64,000 bases of DNA, taken from assembly GCA_020072815.1 (NCBI GenBank), contig JAIQGE010000001.1:186001-250000 (forward strand), in the 5' to 3' direction. This DNA comes from Terriglobia bacterium (GTDB taxonomy: Bacteria; Acidobacteriota; Terriglobia; Terriglobales; Acidobacteriaceae). The position numbers were made by a program, and so were the translations under genes. Positions 42,421 through 51,037 of this stretch are shown one piece after another; position 1 is the first letter of the stretch, and each line of letters opens with the position of its first letter. The notes beneath the pieces were generated by a model, which was not told where the DNA came from, searched no databases, and worked only from the letters and a program-made list of their open reading frames with translations.

Positions 42421-43407
42421 ATGAAAGCTCCCCTTGGGAAGATGAGATACGCTTTAGCTTTTCTCTTTGTGATTCTGGCCGCCAACTTTTTGATGGCGCA
42501 AGTCCCCTTGAACCGGGGCCAGAACGGCGACGATACCCCGGACGGGAAGCACGGCAAGTCCGGCCAGACCACAGCGGCGGTCCCCGCCCCGATTGGCGAG
42601 ACCGTGACTCTGGGCAACGGCATCAACTACCACAATGGCCCGGTGATGAAGGGCAATCCCGTCCATACGTACATCATCTGGTATGGCAACTGGGGCGGCA
42701 GCGGATCGAACACGGCTGCGACCAGGAGTCTGATCGAGCACTTTCTGGGAACCATCGGCGGATCGGCGATTGAGCTGGTCAACACCACCTACGGCGATAC
42801 CACGGGCAACGTGAGCGGCAACGTCAGTTTCTCCGGCAGCACCATCGTCAGCAGCAGCACCAATCTGAGCGACTCGGGCGTGCGCACCCAGGTAGCCAAC
42901 GCCATCAGCAGCGGAAGACTTCCCAGTGACACCAACGGCGTGTACTTTGTGCTGACGTCCTCAAACATCAACGAGACCTCGGGCTTCTGTACGCAGTACT
43001 GCGGCTGGCACACCCATGCCACAATCAACGGCGCGGACATCAAGTACTCCTTCGTCGGCAACCCGGACCGCTGCCCCAGCGGCTGCGAAATTCAGACCAC
43101 CGGCCCCAACAGCCCGGCTACAGGAGTAGGCGGCGCCGACGGCATGGCCAATGTCATCTCCCACGAGTTGGAAGAAGCGATTTCCGATCCCGACCTGAAC
43201 GCCTGGTTTGACGCCAGCGGGCAGGAAAACGCCGACAAGTGCAACTTCAACTTCGGCGCAACCTCCACCTGCAATGCGAATGGTTTGTGTTCTGCCGCGG
43301 GCACGTCCGCTAAGGCGAAATACAACCAGACCTTTGGCAGCAACGACTGGATGCTCCAGCAGAACTGGCGCAACTCCGGCGGCGGCGCCTGCGCGCAGCA
43401 CCTCTAA
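42421..43407 (+). CDS. Secreted EXORDIUM-like paralogue 2
   Basis: A 328-aa paralogue of the preceding gene with the same signal peptide (YALAFLFVILAANFLMAQ), an 'NGDDTPDGKHGKSG' spacer, and the conserved blocks NYHNGPVMKG, YIIWYGNWGGSG, YFVLTSSNINETSGFC, CPSGCEIQTTGPNSPATG and MANVISHELEEAISDPDLNA. The last ~15 codons are almost identical at the DNA level to genes 1 and 3, pointing to recent duplication or gene conversion. Confidence 0.85.
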   Translation: MKAPLGKMRYALAFLFVILAANFLMAQVPLNRGQNGDDTPDGKHGKSGQTTAAVPAPIGETVTLGNGINYHNGPVMKGNPVHTYIIWYGNWGGSGSNTAATRSLIEHFLGTIGGSAIELVNTTYGDTTGNVSGNVSFSGSTIVSSSTNLSDSGVRTQVANAISSGRLPSDTNGVYFVLTSSNINETSGFCTQYCGWHTHATINGADIKYSFVGNPDRCPSGCEIQTTGPNSPATGVGGADGMANVISHELEEAISDPDLNAWFDASGQENADKCNFNFGATSTCNANGLCSAAGTSAKAKYNQTFGSNDWMLQQNWRNSGGGACAQHL

Positions 43408-43962
43408 GCTTGCACCTCTAGCTGTCACGGGGCCGTTGCTGGGCTGGACGGCCCCTATTTATTGGATTCACAGCGCATTGCCTGACAACGTCGAGCTCTA
43501 CTCGGGTCCCCGGTGGTACCGATGACCGTCAAGCTGCTTCCCACCTCGCGCCGATCGCAGACCTGGTCTCGGCGAAGGCGCTGATCCGTGCTTCTTAAGT
43601 TGAATTTGATGTTTCTCTTCACACCCAGCGCCGCGTAAGCGATTTCTCCTTACTACGAGCAGACATCGCTGCTTCGGACTGCATCGCGTTGCAGAAGCGT
43701 GCCGCCGGGATGCTCGCGCGCGAGGCTATTTTTGTGCCGCCATCCCGCTTTGGAACGTCATTTTTCTTGCTCAAAACGATTTGCTTTCGTAGTAAACTCC
43801 TGCAACGTTGAACTGCTTTCAGGGCCGGGGACGAAGGGTGAAATAGAGAAACAATCGGCCGCGTGAAACCGGAAGGTCCGGTTTGTCCCAAAACCCGCAT
43901 TTTTTTAACGGCTTCTTCGATTTTATCGACGGACAACATTCCAAACTTGTGAGGTCATCCGA
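43408..43962 (+). promoter_or_regulatory. Intergenic region and leader of EXORDIUM-like gene 3
   Basis: About 555 bases, no credible gene. A weak terminator-like stem GGGGCCGT/ACGGCCCC lies at 43429-43455. 43783-43815 repeats the 40934-40965 block (GTAGTAAACTCCT...CAAC.TTGAACTG). The shared leader starts at 43910, ending with TTGTGAGGTCATCCGA before ATG 43963. Confidence 0.5.
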
Positions 43963-44937
43963 ATGAAATTTCCCCTTGGAAAAATGAGATATGCCTTAGC
44001 TTTTCTTTTTGTAATTCTGGCCGCCAACTTCCTGATGGCGCAGCAAACCCACGACGGCGGCGGGCAAAAGTTCCCCGACGGCAAGCACCAGGGTAATCCG
44101 GCCCCCGCGCCCGAGGCCGGCCCTATTGGCGAGACCGTGAACCTGGGCAACGGCATCAACTACAACGGCGGCCCGGTGATGCCGAACACTCCGAATGTTT
44201 ACATAATCTGGTACGGCAACTGGAACGGCACCGGATCGAACACCGCGGCCACGCGTAGCGTGATTGAGCACTTCTTCTCGACAATCGGCGGCTCAGCCCT
44301 TGAGCTGGTGAACAGCACCTATGGCGATGCCACCCACAATGTGACCGGCCTGGTAAATTTTGGCGGCAGCACGATTGTCAGCTCCAGCAAGAACCTGAGC
44401 GACAGGAGCTTGCAAAGCACCGTGAGCAACGCGATCACACCCAGCGGGCCCCTGCCGCGCGATGCCAACGGCGTGTATTTTGTCATCAGTTCCTCCAACA
44501 TCAATGAAACCTCGGGCTTCTGCACGCGCTATTGCGGTTTCCATACGCGCGCGACCCTGGGCGGTACCGACATCAAGTATGCGTTTGTCGGCAACGTGGA
44601 CCGCTGCCCCTCCGGCTGCGAGATCCAGACCACTGGCCCCAACAGTCCGGTCACAGGACAGGGTGGCATTGACGGCATGGCCAACGTGCTCTCCCACGAA
44701 CTGGAAGAAGCCATCTCTGATCCTGACCTGAACGCCTGGTTTGATTCCAGCGGCCAGGAAAACGCCGACAAGTGCAACTTCAATTTCGGCGCCACCACCG
44801 TGTGTACAACTGCCCCTTGTACAGCAGCGGCCATCAGCGCCGGAGCCCGCTTCAACCAGAATTTTGGCAGCAACAACTGGATGCTCCAGCAGAACTGGCG
44901 CAACTCGGGTGGCGGCGCCTGCGCGCAGCACCTCTAA
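43963..44937 (+). CDS. Secreted EXORDIUM-like paralogue 3
   Basis: A 324-aa paralogue with signal peptide YALAFLFVILAANFLMAQ and the family blocks NYNGGPVMPN, YIIWYGNWNGTGSNTAATR, YFVISSSNINETSGFC, CPSGCEIQTTGPNSPVTG and GMANVLSHELEEAISD. It differs from its sisters mainly in the N-terminal spacer and a CTTAPCTAAAISAG loop near the C-terminus. It has its own leader and terminator. Confidence 0.85.
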   Translation: MKFPLGKMRYALAFLFVILAANFLMAQQTHDGGGQKFPDGKHQGNPAPAPEAGPIGETVNLGNGINYNGGPVMPNTPNVYIIWYGNWNGTGSNTAATRSVIEHFFSTIGGSALELVNSTYGDATHNVTGLVNFGGSTIVSSSKNLSDRSLQSTVSNAITPSGPLPRDANGVYFVISSSNINETSGFCTRYCGFHTRATLGGTDIKYAFVGNVDRCPSGCEIQTTGPNSPVTGQGGIDGMANVLSHELEEAISDPDLNAWFDSSGQENADKCNFNFGATTVCTTAPCTAAAISAGARFNQNFGSNNWMLQQNWRNSGGGACAQHL

Positions 44938-44957
44938 ATTACCGAAGCAGCAATATC

Positions 44958-44987
44958 AGGCCGTCCGTCATCGCGGGCGGCCTTTTT
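44958..44987 (+). terminator. Terminator after EXORDIUM-like gene 3
   Basis: AGGCCGTCCG (44958-44967) pairs with CGGGCGGCCT (44974-44983) and is followed by TTTTC. It lies 20 bases after the stop. Confidence 0.82.
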
Positions 44988-45246
44988 CGTTGTCCCGCTG
45001 GCAACCCGACGTTGGACTCCTTCCCAAAATGGGACGCTGCTTCTGTTGAGTTTGTGTTTCCGGTGCAACTTGCAGCTTAGAGCTGTTCTCACAAAATAGG
45101 TTGTAGTACAGTTCTGAAATTCAGCGAGCACGCTGCACGGCCCCGCCTGGTCAGTTGGGTTCACGGGGCATTCACAAAACCTTGGCTTCTTCTGTTCGTT
45201 CTTAGAAACATGGATACAGCAAAAACACCAATCCGTGAGGTCACCA
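44988..45246 (+). promoter_or_regulatory. Promoter/leader region of EXORDIUM-like gene 4
   Basis: No gene. The box at 45100-45122 (gttgtagtacagttctgaaattc) matches that before gene 2. The shared leader GGCTTCTTCTGTTCG begins at 45184, and CGTGAGGTCACCA precedes ATG 45247. Confidence 0.5.
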
Positions 45247-46260
45247 ATGAAGATTCCCGTCGGAAAAATGAGACGCGCCTTAGCCTTACTCTTCGTAATT
45301 CTGGCCGCCAACTTTTTGATGGCGCAGGAGCTGCTCAAGCAGCATGTTGACAACCCGGGGCAGACCCCGATGAAAGACCAGGTACCCAGCGGCCACGTTC
45401 CCGGCGTGCTCCCGCAGACCATGGAGCGGGCCGTTTCCGGCCCCATCGGGCAGGCTGTGGTCACCGGCAACGGCATCAACTATCATGGCGGTCCGGTGCT
45501 GAAAGGCGATCCCGTAAAGTTCTACGTGATCTGGTATGGCAACTGGTCCGGCAGCGGGTCCAACACCGCCGCCACCGTCAGCCTGGTTGAGCATTTCATC
45601 AACACCCTGGGCAATACACCCTACGAAAAGATTGCCACTACCTACGGCGACAGCACCGGCAATGTAAGCGGCAACGTAACGCTTGGCGGCCACACTTTTG
45701 TGAACACCACAACCAACCTGACCGATACCCGCCTGCGGACCACGGTCGGCAACGCCATCAGTAGCGGCGCGCTGCCCAACGATCCCCAGGGCGTATATTT
45801 TGTGCTTAGCTCCTCGAACATCAACGAGACGTCGGGCTTCTGCACGCAATACTGCGGATTCCACACCCATGCCACGCTCAGTGGATCGGACATTAAATAC
45901 GCCTTCGTCGGCAACCCGGACCGCTGTCCCAGCGGCTGCGAAATCCAAACCACCGGCCCTAACAGCCCAGCTACGAATGTGGGCGGCGCCGATGGCATGA
46001 TCAACGTATTCGCGCACGAACAGTTTGAAGCCATCACGGACCCCGACCTGAATGCCTGGTTTGATGCCAGCGGCCAGGAAGACTCCGACAAGTGCAACTT
46101 CAACTTCGGCACGACCTCAACCTGCGGGCCAGGCAGTCTGTGTACCCCTGCCGGCATTGCCGCGGGTGCAAAGTACAACGTGACCTTCGGCGGCAACGAC
46201 TGGATGCTTCAGCAGCAATGGGAAAACGCTGCGGGCGGCAAGTGCGTCCTGCATCTCTAA
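45247..46260 (+). CDS. Secreted EXORDIUM-like paralogue 4 (most divergent)
   Basis: A 337-aa paralogue with signal peptide RALALLFVILAANFLMAQ, a longer spacer, then NYHGGPVLKGDPVKFYVIWY, YFVLSSSNINETSGFC, CPSGCEIQTTGPNSPATN and GMINVFAHEQFEAITDPDLN. Here the HELEE box of the sisters reads HEQFE, and the C-terminus is GGKCVLHL. It is thus the most diverged copy. GTG 45235 lies in the ribosome-site region, so ATG 45247 is the start. Confidence 0.85.
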   Translation: MKIPVGKMRRALALLFVILAANFLMAQELLKQHVDNPGQTPMKDQVPSGHVPGVLPQTMERAVSGPIGQAVVTGNGINYHGGPVLKGDPVKFYVIWYGNWSGSGSNTAATVSLVEHFINTLGNTPYEKIATTYGDSTGNVSGNVTLGGHTFVNTTTNLTDTRLRTTVGNAISSGALPNDPQGVYFVLSSSNINETSGFCTQYCGFHTHATLSGSDIKYAFVGNPDRCPSGCEIQTTGPNSPATNVGGADGMINVFAHEQFEAITDPDLNAWFDASGQEDSDKCNFNFGTTSTCGPGSLCTPAGIAAGAKYNVTFGGNDWMLQQQWENAAGGKCVLHL

Positions 46261-46273
46261 TCCCTGACCACAA

Positions 46274-46306
46274 GAGGCCGTCTGCCGGACAGATGGCCTT
46301 CTTTTG
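46274..46306 (+). terminator. Probable terminator after EXORDIUM-like gene 4
   Basis: GAGGCCGTCTG (46274-46284) pairs, with mismatches, with CAGATGGCCTT (46290-46300), followed by CTTTTG. It is weaker than the terminators of genes 1 and 3 but occupies the same place. Confidence 0.65.
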
Positions 46307-46377
46307 TCCCATCCATGTTGCGCGGAGGGGGTCTTGTTTTGATTAAAATCAGAGTTGTCACAGGAGAGTGCTCCAAA

Positions 46378-46905
46378 ATGCCGGTTTCCTTTTTTCAACG
46401 TCTGCTGCCCGTCCTGATTGCTTGCACCGTCTTCGCCACGGCGCAAGAGCCGGTGAAGCCCAAGCTCAATCCGCGGATCGTGACTGCGACCAAGCAAGCC
46501 ACGCTGTTCTCCGGACTCGAGATACAACTGCTCAAGGCCGTGCAAAAGAAAGACCAAGCCGCCGTGCAGGCGATGTTGACGGAGGACTTCATGGTCGAGA
46601 TGCCGAATGCCGACCCGCTGCCCGGCGAAGACTGGGTGGATTCCGTGATGGCCAAAGATTTCACTCTGAAATCGTTCGCCATGCGGGAGGTTTCGGTGGT
46701 GGACCTGGGCAATGCCGCGGTGGTGAAGTTTGAGAGGCGCCAAAACACCATCAACAAGGGCAAGGCTGAAGGCGGCGAGTATTTTGTGGTGGACGTATGG
46801 AAAAAAGACGGGGACACATGGAAGCTGGCCAACCGCTTTGTGTCCAAGAGCGCGACGACTCCGTATGCAGCCAAGTCCCCGGTAAAGCCCACCGGCAAGC
46901 AGTAG
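46378..46905 (+). CDS. Exported NTF2-like (DUF4440-type) protein
   Basis: The 175-aa product has a signal peptide (LLPVLIACTVFATAQ) and an NTF2-like cone fold: helix LEIQLLKAVQKKDQAAVQAM, TEDFMVEMPNADPLPGEDW, and strands NAAVVKFERRQ, EYFVVDVWKKDGDTWKLANR. ACAGGAGAG precedes ATG 46378; the upstream frame from 46315 lacks support. It converges on the anti-sigma gene. Such domains bind small ligands; the substrate is unknown. Confidence 0.8.
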   Translation: MPVSFFQRLLPVLIACTVFATAQEPVKPKLNPRIVTATKQATLFSGLEIQLLKAVQKKDQAAVQAMLTEDFMVEMPNADPLPGEDWVDSVMAKDFTLKSFAMREVSVVDLGNAAVVKFERRQNTINKGKAEGGEYFVVDVWKKDGDTWKLANRFVSKSATTPYAAKSPVKPTGKQ

Positions 46906-46940
46906 CTTTTTCTGCTGCCGACCTGCCGCAAAACCCGGCC

Positions 46941-47675
46941 TTACGAGCGGTTGGCGTCGCGGAACAACGCGACCAACTGGCCGGCTTCGTCCTGGCTGGC
47001 GTCGGTGACCAGATAGCATTGGCGGCCGCCCGCGCTCCAGGAGCTGACGGTAAACGAAAGATCGTGGTTCCACGCGGGTTCGCGCGTGGAGCGGTCGCCG
47101 GCCTGGAAGATGAAGATGGAAACCTTGTGCAGACCTGCCTGGTAAACCAGCTCCGCGCCGGCCTTCTGTTGCGCGTAGACCAGATTGCCGCCGACTAGTT
47201 TGAAGGGCGAGTCCTTGGCCAGTTCGGGCGGATTAAAAGTGAAGGGCAGCTTGCCCTGATACCACGGCTTGACCGTATGCCGGTCGTCGGAGACTACGTC
47301 CAAGTGGTTGGTCGCCGACATGGACACGTGCTGGTCCACCAAGCCGGCGATGACCGGGTCTGTTTTGGTGCGCGGCCACAACATGAACCCCAGAGCTGCG
47401 ATCAAAACCGCAGTCACCGGCGCCAGGCCCCACTTCCACCACGGGCTTACGCCTTCCCGCCGGCGAAGCTGCTTGAACACGGCGGCGTGCAGTTCCGCGG
47501 GAGCGGCGAACTGCTTGCCGGCCACGCGCACGGCCTTCTTCATGTCCAAATGTGCCGCCAGCGCGGCGCTGCACTCCGCGCAACCGGAGAGATGAGCGGC
47601 CACGGCATCGTGCGCCCGCGGATCAAGCTCGTCGTCCGCGTACAAAGCGATTTTGTTCAACAATTCGCAGCTCAT
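46941..47675 (-). CDS. Membrane anti-sigma factor with zf-HC2/ZAS domain
   Basis: The 244-aa protein has a zinc-binding anti-sigma domain (Cys3, HLSGCAECS with HxxxCxxC), one membrane helix (LAPVTAVLIAALGFMLW, about 84-101) and an extracytoplasmic domain of about 140 residues ending near the C-terminus. Its ATG overlaps the stop of the ECF sigma gene by 4 bases. It would hold that sigma factor inactive until an envelope signal. Confidence 0.92.
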   Translation of the reverse strand: MSCELLNKIALYADDELDPRAHDAVAAHLSGCAECSAALAAHLDMKKAVRVAGKQFAAPAELHAAVFKQLRRREGVSPWWKWGLAPVTAVLIAALGFMLWPRTKTDPVIAGLVDQHVSMSATNHLDVVSDDRHTVKPWYQGKLPFTFNPPELAKDSPFKLVGGNLVYAQQKAGAELVYQAGLHKVSIFIFQAGDRSTREPAWNHDLSFTVSSWSAGGRQCYLVTDASQDEAGQLVALFRDANRS

Positions 47676-48349
47676 GCCTTTACACCTTGAGCTTTCTTGG
47701 TCTCCAATATTTCCAGAATGTGCCCGCGTAATTGCTTTCTGGCGCGCGCCAGCCGGGACATCACCGTTCCCACGGGAATGTCCAGCGCTTCCGCAACTTC
47801 CTGGTATTTCATTTCTTCCACGTCGGCCAGCAGCAGCACTTCCTGGAAACCTTGCGCCAGCCGCGCAATGCCTTGCCGCACCAGTTCAGTGTCCGCGCGC
47901 CGGATCAACTCCAGCTCCGGGGTGTGATAACTGACGACGGCATCGTCCAGGCCATCTTCGTCTTCCTGCTCGGTGCTGCGGCGTTCGAGCCCAGTGCGGC
48001 TGGTCAGGAAGGTGTTGCGCAGGATGCGGAACATCCACGCACGAAAATTTGTGCCTTCGCGGAACGATCCCAGGGCCTTCAGCGCTTTGGCAATCGTCTC
48101 CTGCACCAGGTCGCGGGCCTCGTCCGGATCGCCACTGAGCCAGCGGGCAAAGTTGTACAGCGGGTCCAGCAGGGGAAGCGCCAGCTTTTCAAAGTCTGAA
48201 TTCTGAAGGCCGCTCACGTGTCCTCGAAACCCAACCAGGGTCGCCACCATTCTATTCCCGTTACCTTGAAATTGCGCCGTGCGGCGAGCTGCGCTCGTCT
48301 CGCGACGAGTGAAATTGCGCGCGCCCGCGAATGCATCGGCAAAACTCAT
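47672..48349 (-). CDS. ECF-type sigma factor (partner of the adjacent anti-sigma)
   Basis: The 225-aa sigma factor has region 2 (LPLLDPLYNFARWLSGDPDE ... DLVQETIAKALKALGSF) and region 4 (IARLAQGFQEVLLLADVEEM ... GTVMSRLARARKQLRGHI). The 33-residue N-terminal extension before MVATLVGF is basic. ATG 48349 begins 1 base after the stop of the DUF2231 gene, supporting the long start by coupling; ATG 48250 is an alternative. Its likely targets include its own operon. Confidence 0.92.
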   Translation of the reverse strand: MSFADAFAGARNFTRRETSAARRTAQFQGNGNRMVATLVGFRGHVSGLQNSDFEKLALPLLDPLYNFARWLSGDPDEARDLVQETIAKALKALGSFREGTNFRAWMFRILRNTFLTSRTGLERRSTEQEDEDGLDDAVVSYHTPELELIRRADTELVRQGIARLAQGFQEVLLLADVEEMKYQEVAEALDIPVGTVMSRLARARKQLRGHILEILETKKAQGVKA

Positions 48350-48350
48350 G

Positions 48351-48800
48351 CTAACCGGCGTTCACTCCGCTCAAGAACCCGCCCAGATGTCCAGTGAAAG
48401 CCACGGCCAGCGCAGCCAGCGCTTCCAAACCCAGCACGTAAACTGGCGATGACTGTTCCGGTTTTCGCCGGACGCGAAACTGGATCCACCAAATCAGCCA
48501 GATCAAGACAGTGGAACTCACGCCCAGCGCCAGATGAAGCAGCAGGACGCCTTTGAGCCGTTGGCCTTCCAGTTGCCAGCGCCACGCGAGAATTCCGGTC
48601 GCCACCACAGGCAACGAGGTCGCCGCTGCCACAAGCAAGTTGAAGTACGCCACGGTGGCCAGAATGCTCCGGCGCGTCCAGTGCGCGGCAAAATCAAATC
48701 CCACACTGGAGAGAAACAGCGCGATGGGAAAATGCACCAGCACCACGTGTTGCGCGTGTTTGGCCAGCAACGCCGACTTGAGGTCAAACGGGTTCACCAT
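48351..48800 (-). CDS. DUF2231 membrane protein
   Basis: The 149-aa protein has four membrane helices and the DUF2231 marks: an N-terminal HAQHVVLVHFPIALFLSS with conserved His residues and a C-terminal FTGHLGGFLSGVN. In this family the His residues may bind haem or metal. It lies 3 bases after the cupredoxin gene and 1 base before the sigma factor, so it belongs to the same operon. Confidence 0.88.
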   Translation of the reverse strand: MVNPFDLKSALLAKHAQHVVLVHFPIALFLSSVGFDFAAHWTRRSILATVAYFNLLVAAATSLPVVATGILAWRWQLEGQRLKGVLLLHLALGVSSTVLIWLIWWIQFRVRRKPEQSSPVYVLGLEALAALAVAFTGHLGGFLSGVNAG

Positions 48801-48803
48801 GGC

Positions 48804-49199
48804 TTATTTCACCACAACTTTCGCAACCATCTTGGGATGGAGCGAGCAGAAGTAGCTGTAGGTCCCTGGCTTGGTAAAGGTGTAAGTGAAAGCGTCGTCC
48901 GTGTCCAGGGCCTTGGACTTGAAACTCTTGTCGTCGGCGACCACGGTGTGCGGAACGTCGTCGTGATTGGTCCAGCGCACGGTGGTTCCCTTTTCAATGG
49001 TCAGCGGGTTGGGCGAGAAGGTGAAGTTGTCAATCTTCACCGCGGCTGCGGGCTGGTCCTCTCCTGGACCCGCCGTCGAAGGTGCCGAGGGCGCGGCCGC
49101 AACTGCCCACGTTTGCGGCCCAGCACCCAGCGCGATCATTGCCAGGCAGGCGATCATCGTCGCCAGACCCGTCTTCCAGAACGTTCTTTTCATTTGCAT
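48804..49199 (-). CDS. Exported cupredoxin (plastocyanin/pseudoazurin-like)
   Basis: The 131-aa product has a signal peptide (LATMIACLAMIALGAG) and a type-1 copper fold. The ligand set is complete: His84 (VPHTVV), Cys118 (YFCSLHPKM), His121 and Met124. It would carry electrons or copper in the periplasm. GGAAAAGGAAG lies before ATG 49199; ATG 49193 is equally possible. It is the second gene of the metallophosphoesterase operon. Confidence 0.92.
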   Translation of the reverse strand: MQMKRTFWKTGLATMIACLAMIALGAGPQTWAVAAAPSAPSTAGPGEDQPAAAVKIDNFTFSPNPLTIEKGTTVRWTNHDDVPHTVVADDKSFKSKALDTDDAFTYTFTKPGTYSYFCSLHPKMVAKVVVK

Positions 49200-49256
49200 C
49201 TTCCTTTTCCTTTATTTTTCTCAGTTAGCTTGCGGCTTGCGTCGCGATGATTCGTT

Positions 49257-50234
49257 CTATTCCAAGCTCTTATCAATCACCGCCAGCGTGTTATTGCCGC
49301 GAACATAGTTGACTTCTTTCACGCCAAGCAGGCTGCGCAGTTGTTCCGCCGGAACTTTCATCGGTCCGGGCGACGGCGCTGCTCCCGGTTTGGGTTGAGG
49401 GAACGCCGTGGAACACGCGGTGTGAAAGGTGATGTTGCCTTCTACTTTCTGCATGGTTTGGTGGATGTGCCCGTTGAGCACGGTGACCGAGCCGAACTTC
49501 TTCAAGTACGCGAGCGCCTGCGCGCTGTCGTCCGTGCCCCATCCCCACTCCGGATAGACGCTCCACAGCGGAATGTGCGCGAACACGACGATCGGCGTGC
49601 TCTTGGACAAGTGCTTCACGTCTTTCTCCATCCACTCCAGTTGCTCATGGCCCAGGCTGCCGAGGCCGCCGGCTTTCAAGTCCTGCACGTTCACCAACCC
49701 GATGAAGTGCACGCCGTTCTTGTCAAAGCTGTACCAGCCGGCGCCATGCGAACCTTTGCCGTAGCGCTCGCGATATTGCTCGCCGTTGTCGCCCAGCACG
49801 TCGTGTTCGCCGGGGACGTAGAAGATGTCTTTGGGTTTGGCGTCCTTGAGCACCTGGTCCACGGTGTCAAACTCCGCCGGCTTGGAGAGGTGGCTGATGT
49901 CGCCGGTGTGCAGGATGAACGACGGCGCAACCGGCAGCGCATTGATTTTGCCTACCGCCGCTTTCAATGTGCCCACCACATCCGGGTTGGCGGCTTTGTC
50001 GAAACCCATGTGGCTGTCACTGATCTGGACGAAGCTCAGCTCGCCGGCGGCCGCCTCCGCGCCAATCTCCGACAGGCGGCTCAAGCTGTAGGACTGCAGC
50101 ACGCCGCCCTTGATCACGCAGAACGCTCCGGTGCCGGCCCAGGCCATGCACTTGAGGAAGCCCCGGCGATCAACGCCGTCGTGGTTGTGGTCGTGGACGA
50201 TTTCATCTTCTTTCTTCTGGGGCCGGTTGGACAT
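49257..50234 (-). CDS. Tat-exported calcineurin-like metallophosphoesterase
   Basis: The 325-aa protein has a twin-arginine signal (DRRGFLKCMAWAGTGAF) after a His/Asp-rich N-terminus (VHDHNHDG). The calcineurin-like metal site is visible: ISDSHMGF, HTGDISH, VPGEHD, VFAHIPLW and NGHIHQ. ATG 50234 with AAGGAGAGAAC upstream is chosen over the 50294 start. It leads the operon that continues with cupredoxin, DUF2231, sigma and anti-sigma genes. Its phosphoester substrate is unknown; the family includes ICC/CpdA-like enzymes. Confidence 0.92.
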   Translation of the reverse strand: MSNRPQKKEDEIVHDHNHDGVDRRGFLKCMAWAGTGAFCVIKGGVLQSYSLSRLSEIGAEAAAGELSFVQISDSHMGFDKAANPDVVGTLKAAVGKINALPVAPSFILHTGDISHLSKPAEFDTVDQVLKDAKPKDIFYVPGEHDVLGDNGEQYRERYGKGSHGAGWYSFDKNGVHFIGLVNVQDLKAGGLGSLGHEQLEWMEKDVKHLSKSTPIVVFAHIPLWSVYPEWGWGTDDSAQALAYLKKFGSVTVLNGHIHQTMQKVEGNITFHTACSTAFPQPKPGAAPSPGPMKVPAEQLRSLLGVKEVNYVRGNNTLAVIDKSLE

Positions 50235-50814
50235 GATGTTCTCTCCTTGAAGGAAATTGGCAGCTCCGTACCGACGGCTGCGCTGCTCTGTCACTGGGGA
50301 TAACTGAAGAACATGAGAAATATTCCTTGGCGGCCAGGTTTCGACGAAAATTGGCAGGTTCGATGGCCTTGAGCGGTTTGGAGTAAAGCGACAAGAACAG
50401 AGCCAACAATATAAAGGGCGAGGCCGACTTGCGTGCCGAGCCCGTCGCCACGGACGCTTGTGAATCCTTGTGAAAACGGCAATCGTCGGCGGTTTGGAGC
50501 GAAGCGACAGGATTATTAGGGGGCAAGACCGTTGCAGCCACGGGCTTGCCCCGAGCGAGCAGGGTTACTGCGTTTGTGAGAGAACGCGCCGGCCCCCGGC
50601 CCTGTGGCCAGTCGTCGGCGCCTTCATCTGTATAACCAAGGCAACCAGCGTTTATTCCCGATCAAAGTTCAAGATGACGGTAAAAAGGACGAAAAATTGG
50701 GCACTTGCGGCGACAACTCTGTGACATTATCTGACTGTAAGAGCCGTATGCTAGAAAGCACCATAACAATAGAGCGTTTTGAAGGCCGCCGACTGGCATC
50801 GGAGCTTTCCAATT
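50235..50814. repeat. Non-coding region with two copies of a short 'gcggtttggagcgaagcgaca' repeat
   Basis: No credible gene. Copies of the repeat lie at 50371-50393 and 50487-50510; a third is at 2522-2547, just before the NADP-reductase gene. The 3' part (50640-50810) is AT-richer. Confidence 0.6.
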
Positions 50815-51024
50815 TTATTGGTTTTGCATGAGAAATTTATTCGTAGAAAGCTCCGCCTCAGACTCAGGCCAATGACTTTCCCTCGCGCCCATCATCCAAC
50901 TCGTAGCATCCAACGAGACAGATACCATGTAAACAAGAGCGCCATTCTCTATTTGTGTTCCCGTAATGCGCCCGTCTTCATTGCTGAGCTTGTTATGTAT
51001 CAACGTTCCAATCGCAAAAGTCAT
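50815..51024 (-). CDS. Small soluble hypothetical protein
   Basis: A 69-aa product (MTFAIGTLIHNKLSNEDGRI ... HWPESEAELS) with a short beta-rich, KOW-like look. I recognise no named family. ATG 51024 is preferred and lies 14 bases after the preceding membrane-protein gene; the frame could begin at 51063 with overlap. The AT-richer codon use differs from the neighbours, a hint of different origin. Confidence 0.55.
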   Translation of the reverse strand: MTFAIGTLIHNKLSNEDGRITGTQIENGALVYMVSVSLDATSWMMGARESHWPESEAELSTNKFLMQNQ

Positions 51025-51037
51025 GTCCACAATTATC

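Noticed and set aside
41135-46260. Reading the HELEE box as proof of an active zinc peptidase
   Set aside because: The motif is HExxE instead of HExxH, it is HEQFE in copy 4, and the fold relation is to EXORDIUM; activity is not supported by sequence.
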